Shown: positions 8,087 to 17,674, counted from the stretch's first letter. The stretch: 41,965 nt of DNA from Planctomycetota bacterium (GCA_020351025.1 CP070728.1:1051447-1093411), one strand, 5' to 3'. Program-made: numbers and translations. Notes: generated from the sequence alone by a model not told the origin.

Positions 8087-9382
8087 GTGCTGAAGTATAT
8101 GAGTTCTGAATTATTAATAAAAAATGGTCGGGTAATAGACCCTGCGAACGGCATCGATAAAGAATGCGATGTGCTTATCCTCGACGAGAAAATTGCCGAG
8201 GTTGGCAAAATCGAAAAGAAAGCGCAAACGGTTATCGATGCTACCGGCAAATTAGTGGTGCCCGGCCTGATTGATATTCACGTTCACTTTCGCGAACCCG
8301 GCGATGAGGAGGAAGAGACGATAGCAAGCGGCTCATCGGCGGCAGTTGCAGCCGGTTTTACTTCGGTTGTCTGTATGCCGAACACAAGGCCACCTATCGA
8401 AAATGAAACCGACATTGAGTATGTTCATCGAAAGGCCAGACAAGCCAGGAAGACCCATGTCTATACGATGGGCGCTATAACCAAAAACAGGGAGGGAGTT
8501 GAGCTTGCTGAGATGGGATTTATGGCAGAGGCAGGGGCCGTTGGTTTTACCGATGATGGCAATGGCGTTCAGGACCCTGCCGTTATGCTGCGGGCACTTA
8601 AATATGCTGCTATGTTTGACATTGTGATAGCCCAACATTGTCAGAATAATGGTTTTGCCGGCAACGGTGTAATGAATGCCGGTTACTACTCGACGATACT
8701 TGGCCTACCAGGGACTGATGCGATGGCTGAAGAGATGATGCTCTGGCGGGATATTGAGCTTGTCAGGAAAGCAAATGTTCGCTACCACGCCCAGCATATA
8801 TCGACAGCCGGCTCGGTTGAACTGTTAAGGGCTGCCAAGAAGGATTCCTTGCCGATTACCTGTGAGGTAACACCTCATAATCTGCTTTTGACCGAACAGT
8901 GCTGCGCCGAATATGACACCAACTATAAAGTCAACCCGCCGCTGCGAACCGAAAAGGACATCGAAGCCCTGAATCAAGCGGTTTCCGAAGGACTTGTTGA
9001 CGCTTTAGTTACCGACCACGCCCCGCATTTGCAAAGTGAGAAGGAGCTGGAATTTCTGGCTGCACCTTTCGGTATAGCTTCTTTGGAATGTGCTCTCGGT
9101 CTTTATGTCAAGGCATTATTAGAGCCGGGCATTCTGGACTGGTCCGGCCTTATCGAATTGATGTCTGCAAGGCCTGCAAAAATAATCGGCGTGGACAGGG
9201 GCACGCTCGGCAAGGGTAAGCAGGGTGATGTTACTATTATCGACCCCGATGCTGAGTATAAGGTTGATATAACCAGGTTCCGCTCTAAGAGCAGAAACTG
9301 CCCCTACAACGGTTGGAAACTCAAAGGCCAAGTAGAAAAGACAATCGTCGGCGGAGAAATAAGATTTTCTGCGGATTCCTGA
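8087..9382 (+). CDS. pyrC: Dihydroorotase (class I)
   Basis: Zinc amidohydrolase that cyclises carbamoyl aspartate to dihydroorotate. The metal-binding HVHFREPG lies at about residues 62-70. Other features are CMPNTRPPIE, a CEVTPHNLLLT segment carrying a metal-ligand His, and TDHAPHLQSEK, which carries the catalytic Asp; APFGIASLE completes the class I pattern. The 431-aa frame opens with GTG at 8087. An ATG at 8099 (MSSELLIKNG) is an equally good start, and neither has a clear ribosome site. It is translationally close to pyrB upstream and is followed after 3 nt by a NYN-domain gene. Confidence 0.96.
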   Translation: MLKYMSSELLIKNGRVIDPANGIDKECDVLILDEKIAEVGKIEKKAQTVIDATGKLVVPGLIDIHVHFREPGDEEEETIASGSSAAVAAGFTSVVCMPNTRPPIENETDIEYVHRKARQARKTHVYTMGAITKNREGVELAEMGFMAEAGAVGFTDDGNGVQDPAVMLRALKYAAMFDIVIAQHCQNNGFAGNGVMNAGYYSTILGLPGTDAMAEEMMLWRDIELVRKANVRYHAQHISTAGSVELLRAAKKDSLPITCEVTPHNLLLTEQCCAEYDTNYKVNPPLRTEKDIEALNQAVSEGLVDALVTDHAPHLQSEKELEFLAAPFGIASLECALGLYVKALLEPGILDWSGLIELMSARPAKIIGVDRGTLGKGKQGDVTIIDPDAEYKVDITRFRSKSRNCPYNGWKLKGQVEKTIVGGEIRFSADS

Positions 9383-9385
9383 CAG

Positions 9386-9868
9386 ATGCCGATTGTTATC
9401 GATGGTCATAATCTGCTGCATTCAATTCAGAAGGCAGGCGGAGGCCCCGAGCAAATCAGCGATGTTAGTTTGTGCCGGATTATAAACGAGTATTTGAAAC
9501 TGACCGGAGAAAGGGGGGAAATGGTTTTTGACGGTACCGGGCCACGGGATAAGAGCGTATTCGAAAATATAAGTAATCTTGAAGTATTTTTTGCAGGTCT
9601 GGGCACTGACGCCGATACAGTAATCGAGGGTAAGATAAAAGCAAACACTGCGCCAAGGAGATTGACAGTTGTAAGTAGCGACCGAAGAGTCCAAAGCGCG
9701 GCCCGGGCAAGGAAGGCAATAGTGGTAAAGGCGCTGGTTTTCTGGAATGACCTCTGTAAACGCTTGAGCCGCAGGGAAAAAACACCAAAAGAACCAACAG
9801 CAAAACGCGAAGGGCTAACTGAGAGCGAAACGGAACAATGGCTTAAAATCTTTGGTCTTGAAAAATAA
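9386..9868 (+). CDS. YacP-like NYN-domain (PIN-fold) ribonuclease
   Basis: 160 residues starting MPIVIDGHNLLHSI, the first acidic strand of the NYN/PIN fold. Further family features are EMVFDGTGP at about 44-52, GTDADTVIEG at about 72-81, and VVSSDRRVQSAAR at about 94-106; together these supply the conserved acidic residues. The family includes Bacillus Rae1/YacP, a ribosome-associated mRNA endonuclease. That activity is inferred by family only. The Lys/Arg-rich C-terminal tail could contact RNA. It starts 3 nt after the pyrC stop and is therefore probably co-transcribed with the pyrimidine operon. No functional reason for that linkage is visible. Confidence 0.8.
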   Translation: MPIVIDGHNLLHSIQKAGGGPEQISDVSLCRIINEYLKLTGERGEMVFDGTGPRDKSVFENISNLEVFFAGLGTDADTVIEGKIKANTAPRRLTVVSSDRRVQSAARARKAIVVKALVFWNDLCKRLSRREKTPKEPTAKREGLTESETEQWLKIFGLEK

Positions 9869-9902
9869 CGTTATCTTAATTCAATTCTTGCGAAAGTTTC
9901 CA

Positions 9903-9931
9903 TTGCCTAAAACACCGAAAAGTTGTATAAA
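9903..9931 (+). promoter_or_regulatory. Candidate nifJ promoter
   Basis: TTGCCT, 17-nt spacer, TATAAA. It sits in the 155-nt gap before nifJ and would give a leader of about 85 nt. A TTGACG at 9952 lacks a properly spaced -10. Confidence 0.45.
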
Positions 9932-10023
9932 AACATTTCTTAAAGGGTAGTTTGACGGCCAATTGTGGTTATAAAGGTCATCTAATTTATTTGTGGTTCT
10001 TATTTTAACAAGTTGGAGAAGCT

Positions 10024-13000
10024 ATGAAGCGCAAAATGGTTACAATTGATGGGAATGCTGCCGCAGCCCATGTGGCCCACGCAACTAATGAAGTGATTGC
10101 AATATATCCAATTACACCAAGCTCGCCAATGGGTGAAATCGCCGATGCAAAGACAGCAAAAGGCGAGCCGAATATCTGGGGAACGGTTCCCTCTGTTACG
10201 GAGATGCAGTCGGAAGGCGGAGCAGCAGGTGCGGTCCATGGCGCGTTGGCAACAGGTGCCTTGACAACGACTTTTACAGCATCGCAGGGGCTTTTGCTGA
10301 TGATTCCCAATATGTATAAGATAGCAGGAGAGCTGCTGCCGACTGTCTTTCACATCTCAGCGCGTTCTTTAGCCTGCCAGGCACTTTCAATTTTCGGCGA
10401 CCAATCCGACGTAATGGCTTGCCGCCAGACTGGTTTTGCTTTTATCTGTTCCTGTAATGTTCAGGAAGTTATGGATTTTGCGCTTATCGCTCAGCAGGCA
10501 ACGCTGGCCTCGCAAGTGCCGTTCCTACATTTCTTTGATGGCTTTAGAACCAGCCATGAGGTTCAAAAGGTTGAGGAACTGACGTTTGATGATATGCGGG
10601 CTGTGATTAATGATGAGCTTGTCGCTCAGCACAAAGCAAGAGCTCTCTCGCCTGATAGACCACAGATTTCCGGCACAGCTCAGAATCCCGATGTTTACTT
10701 TCAGGGTAGAGAAACAGTCAACAAGTTTTACCTTGCAGTGCCACAAATTGTTCAGGAAACGATGGACAAGTTCGCAAAAGTCGTTGGGCGAAGCTATCAT
10801 TTGTTTGATTACATCGGCCGGGCAGATGCAGAGAAAGTTATTGTTATTATGGGTTCTGGCGCCGATACCGTTCACGAAACGGTTGAGTTCCTCGCATCTA
10901 AAGGCGAAAAGGTCGGCGTTGTTAAGGTGCGTCTTTATAGGCCCTTCAGCGGCAATGATTTTGTCAACTGCCTGCCAAAAACCGTCAAAAAGGTTGCGGT
11001 GCTCGATAGAACAAAAGAGCCTGGTTCGCTTGGCGAGCCTCTTTATCTCGATGTCCGCACAGCTATCGGTGAGGTGATGGCTGAAGGTAAAGCCCCCTTT
11101 GATAAATATCCTTTAATTGTCGGCGGTCGATACGGTCTGGGCTCGAAGGAATTTACACCAGCTATGGTAAAGGCCGTTTTCGATAACCTCGATGCTAAAG
11201 CACCGAAAAATGGCTTTACTGTGGGTATCGTAGACGATATTACGAATACAAGCCTGGAAGTTGATGAATCTTTCGAGATAGAAAGTGAAGGGCTCTTCTC
11301 AGGAATGTTCTGGGGCCTTGGTGCAGATGGAACTGTCGGTGCAAATAGAAACTCCATAAAGATTATTGGCGAGTTGACCGACAACTACGCGCAGGGCTAC
11401 TTTGTTTATGACTCGAGAAAAGCTGGTACTGTTACCATTTCACACCTGCGGTTTGGAAAGCAGCTAATTCGAAGACCCTATCTCGTAACCAAAGCTGATT
11501 TTGTTGCCTGCCATAATCCGAGTTTCCTCGAAAAGTTTGATATGCTTTCAACAGCTCGCGAAGGGGGGACCTTCCTGCTAACCAGCATGCACGGTAAAGA
11601 TGAAGTCTGGGACACTCTGCCTCAGGAAGTGCAAAAGCAGATGCTCGAAAAAAAGCTGAAGTTTTATGTTATTGATGCTATTTCGCTTGCGCAGGAGATT
11701 GGTCTGGGACCGAGAATCAATGTAATTATGCAAACTGCCTTTTTCAAAATTGCCAATATCATTCCCTTGGACACGGCCGTAAAGGCCATCAAGGACGCAA
11801 TCAGAAAAACCTATGGCAAGAAGGGTGAAAAAATCGTTGAAATGAATAATGCTGCTGTAGATGGTGCTCTCGAAAAAATCTATGAGGTTGACGTCCCCGA
11901 CAACGTAACGAGCAGAAAAAAAATGCGACCGCCGGTCCCGGAAGATGCTCCCGATTTCGTCAAAGACCTTACCGGTGAACTTATAGCACTTCGTGGTGAC
12001 AAGGTCCCCGTTAGTAAGATGCCGCCCGACGGCAAATTCCCCTCCGGCACAACACAATATGAAAAGCGAAACATCGCTGTAAATATACCCCAGTGGGAGC
12101 CTGATATTTGTATTCAGTGTGGCCTGTGCTCTTTGGTTTGCCCGCACGCTGCTATAAGGATTAAAGCTTATGACGAGAAATACCTAAAAGACACACCTGA
12201 GACGTTCAGAAGCGCCGATGCGAAAGGCAGAGATTTTGCCGGTATGAAATTCACTGTTCAGGTGGCGCCCGAAGACTGCACAGGTTGTGGTGCCTGTGTC
12301 CTTAATTGCCCTGCACAGGAGAAAGACGAAAACAAACAACCGACGGGTAGAAAGGCAATTAATATGGTCCTGCAGGAACCAATTCGCAGCACCGAGCGAG
12401 ATAATTATAAATATTTTCTCTCGATTCCAAATACAGACCCGAGCCTTTTTAAGGCTAATTCCGTAAAGGGTAGTCAATTGATTCAGCCTTTATTTGAGTA
12501 TTCCGGGGCTTGCGCCGGATGTGGGGAAACGGCTTATGTTAAGCTGCTAACACAGCTGTTTGGTGACAGGGCTATGATTGGAAATGCCACAGGCTGCTCG
12601 TCAATTTACGGCGGCAATCTGCCCACTACTCCTTACAGAAAAAGGTCTGACGGCAGAGGACCGATATGGAGCAATAGCTTGTTTGAGGATAACGCTGAGT
12701 TTGCCATGGGCATGCGGCTTACAGTTGACAAATTCAAAGAGCGGGCGCTCGATTTGCTCAAAAAGGTGACAGACGCAGGCTGCGTTGATGCCAAGCTTGC
12801 TGAAGAAATCCGAGAAGCAACCTTGGCCAATGAACCAGGGCAAGCCGCTATTGAACAGCAGCGAGCTCGCGTAGAAAAGCTAAAAGACCAATCTAAAAAG
12901 AGCGACTGTGCAGATTGCAGAGAGTTTCTGTGTGTTGCAGAATATCTTGTACGCAAATCTGTCTGGGCTGTTGGCGGTGATGGATGGGCCTATGACATTG

Positions 13001-13614
13001 GGTATGGTGGCCTCGACCATGTCTTGGCAAGTGGTTCCGATGTCAATTTGCTTGTTTTAGATACGGAGGTTTATTCCAATACCGGTGGTCAGATGTCAAA
13101 GTCCACGCCAAGAGGAGCTGTAGCTAAATTTGCAGCTGGGGGAAAACCAGCACCTAAAAAAGACCTCGGACTTTTAGCTATGACCTATGGGAGCATTTTC
13201 GTAGCCAAAGTGGCAATAGGGGCTAATGCTAATCAAACGGTAAAGGCGTTCGTTGAGGCCGAAGGGTATCCGGGACCATCACTTATAATAGCCTATTCAC
13301 ACTGTATCGCTCACGGTATCAATATGACAGCTGGCTATCAGGAGCAGAAAAAGGCAGTTGCCTGTGGCTATTGGCCGTTGTATCGTTTTGACCCACAAGT
13401 TAAAGAACAAGGAAAGAACCCGCTACAGCTTGACTCAAAAGCCCCAACTTTAGACTTTGAGGAATATGCTTATGGGCAGAATCGCTACCGAACGCTCCGA
13501 CAATCAAAGCCCGAAACAGCAGAAAAACTGCTCAGACTTGCAACAAGCGATGCAACCCAAAGGTTTGCCTTAATGGAGCAGCTTGCGAAGCTGTCCTGTG
13601 AGCCTGAGAAATAA
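10024..13614 (+). CDS. nifJ: Pyruvate:ferredoxin (flavodoxin) oxidoreductase, single-chain
   Basis: Oxidatively decarboxylates pyruvate to acetyl-CoA and reduces ferredoxin or flavodoxin, a hallmark of anaerobic metabolism. At 1196 residues it is the fused homodimeric form. Visible in order: the N-terminal pyrimidine-binding domain (IDGNAAAAHVAHATNE, YPITPSSPMGE); the central domain; two [4Fe-4S] motifs CIQCGLCSLVCP (about 695) and CTGCGACVLNCP (about 752); the proximal-cluster/TPP domain with CAGCGET (about 829) and GDGWAYDIGYGGLDH (about 984); and DTEVYSNTGGQMSKSTP. A GGAGA site precedes the ATG. The gene appears complete with all cofactor motifs. Its own promoter is likely, as the preceding gap contains a -35/-10 pair. 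Confidence 0.97.
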   Translation: MKRKMVTIDGNAAAAHVAHATNEVIAIYPITPSSPMGEIADAKTAKGEPNIWGTVPSVTEMQSEGGAAGAVHGALATGALTTTFTASQGLLLMIPNMYKIAGELLPTVFHISARSLACQALSIFGDQSDVMACRQTGFAFICSCNVQEVMDFALIAQQATLASQVPFLHFFDGFRTSHEVQKVEELTFDDMRAVINDELVAQHKARALSPDRPQISGTAQNPDVYFQGRETVNKFYLAVPQIVQETMDKFAKVVGRSYHLFDYIGRADAEKVIVIMGSGADTVHETVEFLASKGEKVGVVKVRLYRPFSGNDFVNCLPKTVKKVAVLDRTKEPGSLGEPLYLDVRTAIGEVMAEGKAPFDKYPLIVGGRYGLGSKEFTPAMVKAVFDNLDAKAPKNGFTVGIVDDITNTSLEVDESFEIESEGLFSGMFWGLGADGTVGANRNSIKIIGELTDNYAQGYFVYDSRKAGTVTISHLRFGKQLIRRPYLVTKADFVACHNPSFLEKFDMLSTAREGGTFLLTSMHGKDEVWDTLPQEVQKQMLEKKLKFYVIDAISLAQEIGLGPRINVIMQTAFFKIANIIPLDTAVKAIKDAIRKTYGKKGEKIVEMNNAAVDGALEKIYEVDVPDNVTSRKKMRPPVPEDAPDFVKDLTGELIALRGDKVPVSKMPPDGKFPSGTTQYEKRNIAVNIPQWEPDICIQCGLCSLVCPHAAIRIKAYDEKYLKDTPETFRSADAKGRDFAGMKFTVQVAPEDCTGCGACVLNCPAQEKDENKQPTGRKAINMVLQEPIRSTERDNYKYFLSIPNTDPSLFKANSVKGSQLIQPLFEYSGACAGCGETAYVKLLTQLFGDRAMIGNATGCSSIYGGNLPTTPYRKRSDGRGPIWSNSLFEDNAEFAMGMRLTVDKFKERALDLLKKVTDAGCVDAKLAEEIREATLANEPGQAAIEQQRARVEKLKDQSKKSDCADCREFLCVAEYLVRKSVWAVGGDGWAYDIGYGGLDHVLASGSDVNLLVLDTEVYSNTGGQMSKSTPRGAVAKFAAGGKPAPKKDLGLLAMTYGSIFVAKVAIGANANQTVKAFVEAEGYPGPSLIIAYSHCIAHGINMTAGYQEQKKAVACGYWPLYRFDPQVKEQGKNPLQLDSKAPTLDFEEYAYGQNRYRTLRQSKPETAEKLLRLATSDATQRFALMEQLAKLSCEPEK

Positions 13615-13651
13615 TTGTGTGGTATATATGATAGATTAACAGGAGGACGAA

Positions 13652-14446
13652 ATGGTTAATCGGTTGGCTAATGTGCTATGTTGGCTGGTTCTTATGGTTG
13701 TTCTTATTGTACTTGGGTGTCAGCAGAAGCAAGTAGCAGATGCGTCGGCTTATGAGCCGGACGTTGCAGAGCGTGTTGTTGCGGGTACTTATGCAACTCG
13801 AGCGATTAGAGCTACCGGCGGGTACCAGTCCTGGCTAAAAACGAAAAGCATCGAGCTTGACTGTGTGGCGACTTTTTATAACGCCGATGGTAGTTTTTAC
13901 CTTACTGAGCAGCATCACGAAGTTTGCCCTTGGTTGGATTCTATTCGTATCTCAGCTCGAGAGCCACAGGGTAGGCTCGTCTGGCAATTATCGGGAGAAA
14001 GCTTTCGTGTATTAGAGGCAAACGTGCCGTTTGGTCTCTTGCCAACACCAATATATGCTCGTGATTTTGCCGAGGTGGTGCTCAATATGACAACGGCGCC
14101 CATACGCTTTCTCGATAGTAGAGTTGAGTTTGACGAGGCGCTCGCGCCGGTCAGGATGGAAGGATTGTGGTACTATCCGATTGAGAAGGTCAGCAGAGAC
14201 CTCAAACCATATTGGTCACAGGTGACTTTATATCAGAACAAGGACACGTCTTTCGTTGATATAATTTGGTTGGCTGATGTTGAAAAGGACCGTTACTTGA
14301 CTGTTCGCGGATATGATTATAGCAAGATTGATAAAAAGACCCTTTTGGTTCCTACAAAGATAGAGATATTCAAAACCAACGCGAAAGGTGTTTTGCAGCA
14401 GCGTTTGGTTACGATAGATTATTACTCGTTAAAGTCCACAGAGTAA
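13652..14446 (+). CDS. Lipoprotein of unknown function
   Basis: 264 residues with a hydrophobic N-terminus (LCWLVLMVVLIVLGC) ending in a lipobox whose Cys is about residue 23, so it is probably a membrane-anchored lipoprotein. A strong AGGAGG ribosome site lies 5-6 nt upstream of the ATG. The body is beta-strand-like and polar, with segments such as SIELDCVATFYNADGSF and RLVWQLSGESFRVLE. This faintly recalls LolA/LppX-type lipoprotein-carrier folds, but I cannot name a family. It follows nifJ by 37 nt and may be co-transcribed; no functional link to pyruvate metabolism is evident. Confidence 0.75.
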   Translation: MVNRLANVLCWLVLMVVLIVLGCQQKQVADASAYEPDVAERVVAGTYATRAIRATGGYQSWLKTKSIELDCVATFYNADGSFYLTEQHHEVCPWLDSIRISAREPQGRLVWQLSGESFRVLEANVPFGLLPTPIYARDFAEVVLNMTTAPIRFLDSRVEFDEALAPVRMEGLWYYPIEKVSRDLKPYWSQVTLYQNKDTSFVDIIWLADVEKDRYLTVRGYDYSKIDKKTLLVPTKIEIFKTNAKGVLQQRLVTIDYYSLKSTE

Positions 14447-14749
14447 AGGGTTCACCTACCAGCGTTTCTGCAGGATGTGGTAGTTACTAAGGAATACCGC
14501 CAACCTGAGCTACAGATGCACTCAAAACGTAAACTTCGGTGGAAGCATTTCGTTTTGTCAGCAAGTAAGTAGTGCAAATCAGGGAATAAGTCTATTTTTC
14601 CCAGGGGTTGTAAGCTTCTTATCCATATTGATACGGCTATTATTATCGGGTTCCAACAAAGAAGCAAAAGCGAACAAATTCAGCCCTTATAAGGTATAAA
14701 TAATTTATGTATGACTTTCCTAAAGGCTAAGAGCAGCTTTCAACTATCT

Positions 14750-14782
14750 GGCAAAGCCGGTTAGTCTCATAACCGGTTTGCC
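14750..14782. other. Long hairpin with one bulge
   Basis: ggcaaagccggtta pairs with taaccggtttgcc (one bulged C) around a short gtctca loop, giving about 13 bp. It lies 15 nt before a terminator-like hairpin, which makes a small RNA end or a 3' UTR structure possible. Confidence 0.5.
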
Positions 14783-14796
14783 TGTCTATAGTTGCG

Positions 14797-14821
14797 TCTG
14801 ACAGAAGTCAGGGTTTTTTTT
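14797..14821 (+). terminator. Weak intrinsic terminator
   Basis: ctgac-agaa-gtcag stem-loop followed after two G by eight T. It could end the lipoprotein transcript (about 350 nt after its stop) or an unannotated short RNA. Confidence 0.5.
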
Positions 14822-15073
14822 AAAGCCGTCTTTGCTTTTGCTACCTGAGAATTATAGGACATGAGTGTTTTTATGCTGATATTCAAAAAAGGCATTTAAT
14901 TTCTTTGTAATAGCGGCTTTATCGCAGTTAAAAAAAGTTAAGCAAATACCGTGTTAAACCGATAAATTTCATCAAGTGCACAAGACATAAAGGTATAAAT
15001 CATAAGCGCATACGTTTCGTTTGCGCGGGTGTTCTTGGGTCTTAGTACAATATATCTTGGAAGTTGGGGTAAC

Positions 15074-16660
15074 ATGAAAACTGCACGGGATGTAGCGGTT
15101 GTATGTATTGTGAGTATTTACTTGGCTGGTTGCGGTAACCGGTTTTTTGACCCGGCACAGATAGGCAGATTTCGTCCTGTTCCATCAGTTAACGTAATAT
15201 TGGATTCGCTGGGTGTGGCGGAGGAGGAACCATCGGTCTGGGAAGGAGCAGAACAGCCACGTCCGATAGATGTTATGATGATTGAGACTGACTACATGTT
15301 TAGACCCGGTGATATTGTGAGGGTATCCATATTCGAATTGCTTCAAGAAGGGGCTCCATTTATAAACGATTATGTTGTTACCGAAACCGGCAAGTTATCC
15401 ATACCGGAGGTTGGTGTGGTTGAAGCGGCAGGCTTGAGTGAATCCCAGCTTGAAGAGGAAATACGCCAGATTCTTTCGCCGAGTGTATTAAAAGAACCTT
15501 CGGTTGTTGTAACGTTGCTCAGTTCAGAAAAGCGCACGTTTTCGATATGGGGTGATGGTGTAGCACGCCCGAGTAGATACGTGATTCCTCGATATGATTT
15601 TAGGTTGACGGATGCAATTGCAACAGCGGGGGGGGTCGGGCAATTTAATGTTAGTTATCTTTATGTTTCACGCCCTGTTACGGGCGAAGAAGTAATCACT
15701 GAGCCTGTTGAGCCGGAACTTGTCCGGCCCGCTGAGCCAGAAGAACTTGTCGAACCTGAACGGGAGATGCTGGAGATAATAGCACCGCGAGCAAAAAGAC
15801 ATGTTTCTGGAAATAACTTGGTTGTAGCTTCCACGGAAATGATAACAGATACCGAACTCGCCGAGTTGGCCTTGCCGCAAGGTTTTGAGCCGTTTGGCAA
15901 TGAGCTATTGAGCCAGACGAGTCTGGAGAGCTTGTTGGAATCATCAGCGGAACAAGTTGGTCGTGAGACGATAAATAACCCAATAAATCCGGATGAAACA
16001 GGTCCTATCGAGTGGATTTTCCAGGATGGCAGGTGGATACCCATTCAGGTTGGGCGGCCGAAACCTACAGAGCCCATAGCCAAAGTAGAGCCCGGCAAAG
16101 TAACTGAGCCCCTAAGGGAACAACTGCCGGAGGTGTTCGGCTGGGACCAGATTGGAACAGGGGGCGTCCAGAGGCGGGTTATAAAGATTTCTGCAGATAG
16201 GCTGCTTAGCGGTGACCCAAGGTATAATATTGTGATAAGGTCTGGGGATAGTATTCATGTGCCCGTTGATGTTATCGGTGAATTTGTTATTATGGGCAAT
16301 GTTAATGCACAAGGATACATTAATCTTACAGGCCGACCGATGACTTTGAAAATGGCCATAGCAGCAGCGGGTGGTCTGGGACCTTTGGCGTGGCCAAAAC
16401 GCTGCGAAGTTATAAGAAGAATCGGCAGGGATAAAGAAGAAATCGTGATGGTGGATTTGGATAAAATCTCACGTGGCGAACAACCGGATTTCTTTATCAA
16501 GCCGAATGATTTGGTCAATGTCGGCACACATCCGACCTCAAGATGGCGTGCGGTTTTGCGAAATGCCTTCAGAGCAACTTATGGCTTCGGTTTTGTTTAC
16601 GACCGTAATTTTGCTGATAGAGATTTCGGAACTCGAAGGCCTATACCCCACTGGTTCTAA
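15074..16660 (+). CDS. Wza-like polysaccharide export lipoprotein with SLBB domains
   Basis: Start set at the ATG of MKTARDVAVVCIV because it gives a proper lipoprotein signal ending in LAGC (Cys about residue 20); an upstream GTG-type extension spoils this. The polysaccharide export domain is seen at about 75-140 (FRPGDIVRVSIFE ... YVVTETGKLSIPEVGVVEAAGL). SLBB-type segments follow (WGDGVARPSRYVIP; a second near VIMGNVNAQGYINLTGRP). A Glu/Pro-rich linker at about 195-370 makes it longer (528 aa) than typical Wza proteins. Family role: outer-membrane channel for capsule or exopolysaccharide, working with a Wzc-type kinase, which is encoded four genes downstream. It is first in the exosortase cluster, 15 nt before the exosortase gene. 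Confidence 0.88.
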   Translation: MKTARDVAVVCIVSIYLAGCGNRFFDPAQIGRFRPVPSVNVILDSLGVAEEEPSVWEGAEQPRPIDVMMIETDYMFRPGDIVRVSIFELLQEGAPFINDYVVTETGKLSIPEVGVVEAAGLSESQLEEEIRQILSPSVLKEPSVVVTLLSSEKRTFSIWGDGVARPSRYVIPRYDFRLTDAIATAGGVGQFNVSYLYVSRPVTGEEVITEPVEPELVRPAEPEELVEPEREMLEIIAPRAKRHVSGNNLVVASTEMITDTELAELALPQGFEPFGNELLSQTSLESLLESSAEQVGRETINNPINPDETGPIEWIFQDGRWIPIQVGRPKPTEPIAKVEPGKVTEPLREQLPEVFGWDQIGTGGVQRRVIKISADRLLSGDPRYNIVIRSGDSIHVPVDVIGEFVIMGNVNAQGYINLTGRPMTLKMAIAAAGGLGPLAWPKRCEVIRRIGRDKEEIVMVDLDKISRGEQPDFFIKPNDLVNVGTHPTSRWRAVLRNAFRATYGFGFVYDRNFADRDFGTRRPIPHWF

Positions 16661-16675
16661 CCGAATTGTTTAGTT

Positions 16676-17674
16676 ATGACAGACAGTGTTGCTTCTTTTA
16701 TTTCAGAGGGACCCGACCGTAAACGCAGGGAGGAAGCTCCGGAAACTGACAGGACCAGAGCTGTTCGCACACATTGGCAGGAACTTGGAGTGCATACCTA
16801 CGTTAAAGTATTGATAATTGGAGGGCTGTTTTACTATCTTTTTCACAATGAAATTCAAACAGTTGTCCGCAGATGGTCCGACCCCAGTTGGTCTCACGGT
16901 TTTCTAATCCCACTTTTCAGCTTATACTTCATTAACCAGCAAAAAAACAAGATTCTGAATCTTCACACTAAGCCGAATTATTTGGGTTTGGTTTTCATCA
17001 TTTGTTGCATCATGTTTTATTTTTTTAACACGGTCAGTCCTTCCGGATTTGGGTACTTTCGGCCAATCAGCATGATAGCGACTCTCGGTGCAATTGTTTT
17101 GTTTCTGGGGGGATGGAGTTTAGTTAAATATACTTGGCTTCCCATCGGATTCTTGGTTTTTGCCGTTCCATTGCCGACCAGATATTATGTCAGTTTGACT
17201 ATACCTATGCGACAGTTAGCAGCCAAGCTGGCCGCTACTTTATTGAATTTAGTTAATGGGCTCGAAGCTGTTGCAAGTGGTGTAGTAATAGATGTGATTT
17301 ATAAGGGGCATCGGCTCGAGCCTCCACTTAATGTAGCTGAGGCCTGCAGTGGAATGCGATTGCTGATGGCCTTTTTGGCTTTGGGTGTTGCTATGGCGTA
17401 TTTGCACTATAGACCAATATGGCAGCGGCTCATTTTGTTGGCCAGTACAATTCCAATTGCTATATTTTGCAATGTCGTTCGTGTAACTGTAACCGGTTTT
17501 ATCTATATACTGATACATCCCAGGTATGCTCAAGGTTTATACCACGACTTGCTCGGCTTGGGGATGTTACCATTGGCTTTTGGCTTATACGGCCTGCTCG
17601 CGTGGTTCTTATCGAGTTTGTTTATTGAGGAAACCGAGGCTGTTACTGAGGATATTGTTACTCGAAGGTGGTAA
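16676..17674 (+). CDS. Exosortase
   Basis: Integral membrane cysteine transpeptidase-like enzyme that recognises PEP-CTERM tails. The 332-residue product has a charged cytoplasmic start followed by about eight hydrophobic segments. The three expected catalytic residues are all present: Cys224 in AEACSGMR, Arg269 in NVVRVTVTG and His290 in YHDLLG. The WSDPSWSHGFLIP segment near residue 67 is also typical of the family. It overlaps the EpsI-like gene by a few bases, the usual exosortase arrangement. Two PEP-CTERM proteins encoded 10 kb downstream are candidate substrates. The exact Xrt subtype is not assigned. Confidence 0.95.
   Translation: MTDSVASFISEGPDRKRREEAPETDRTRAVRTHWQELGVHTYVKVLIIGGLFYYLFHNEIQTVVRRWSDPSWSHGFLIPLFSLYFINQQKNKILNLHTKPNYLGLVFIICCIMFYFFNTVSPSGFGYFRPISMIATLGAIVLFLGGWSLVKYTWLPIGFLVFAVPLPTRYYVSLTIPMRQLAAKLAATLLNLVNGLEAVASGVVIDVIYKGHRLEPPLNVAEACSGMRLLMAFLALGVAMAYLHYRPIWQRLILLASTIPIAIFCNVVRVTVTGFIYILIHPRYAQGLYHDLLGLGMLPLAFGLYGLLAWFLSSLFIEETEAVTEDIVTRRW

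Larger units (their letters stand above)
14447..15073. other. 627-nt non-coding region before the envelope cluster
   Basis: No convincing gene. It holds the two hairpins described separately at 14750-14821, a GC-rich imperfect hairpin at 15006-15026 (gcgcatacg against cgtttgcgc with one mismatch), and two copies of the string aaggtataaat about 300 nt apart (near 14690 and 14990) that could serve as -10 elements, though neither has a good -35. A promoter for the downstream cluster is expected here but was not identified with confidence. Confidence 0.5.

Noticed and set aside
9952-9975. Promoter formed by TTGACG and TATAAA before nifJ
   Set aside because: The spacer is only 12 nt; the pair at 9903-9931 has correct 17-nt spacing.
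11578-12147. 189-residue open frame on the minus strand inside nifJ
   Set aside because: It lies wholly opposite a well-conserved iron-sulfur and domain region of nifJ, with no start context or known motif; treated as a shadow of the coding frame.
14750-14782. Possible cyclic di-GMP-I riboswitch (gcaaagcc string)
   Set aside because: The string recalls the class, but the second conserved arm and the tetraloop receptor are missing and the element is a single hairpin.
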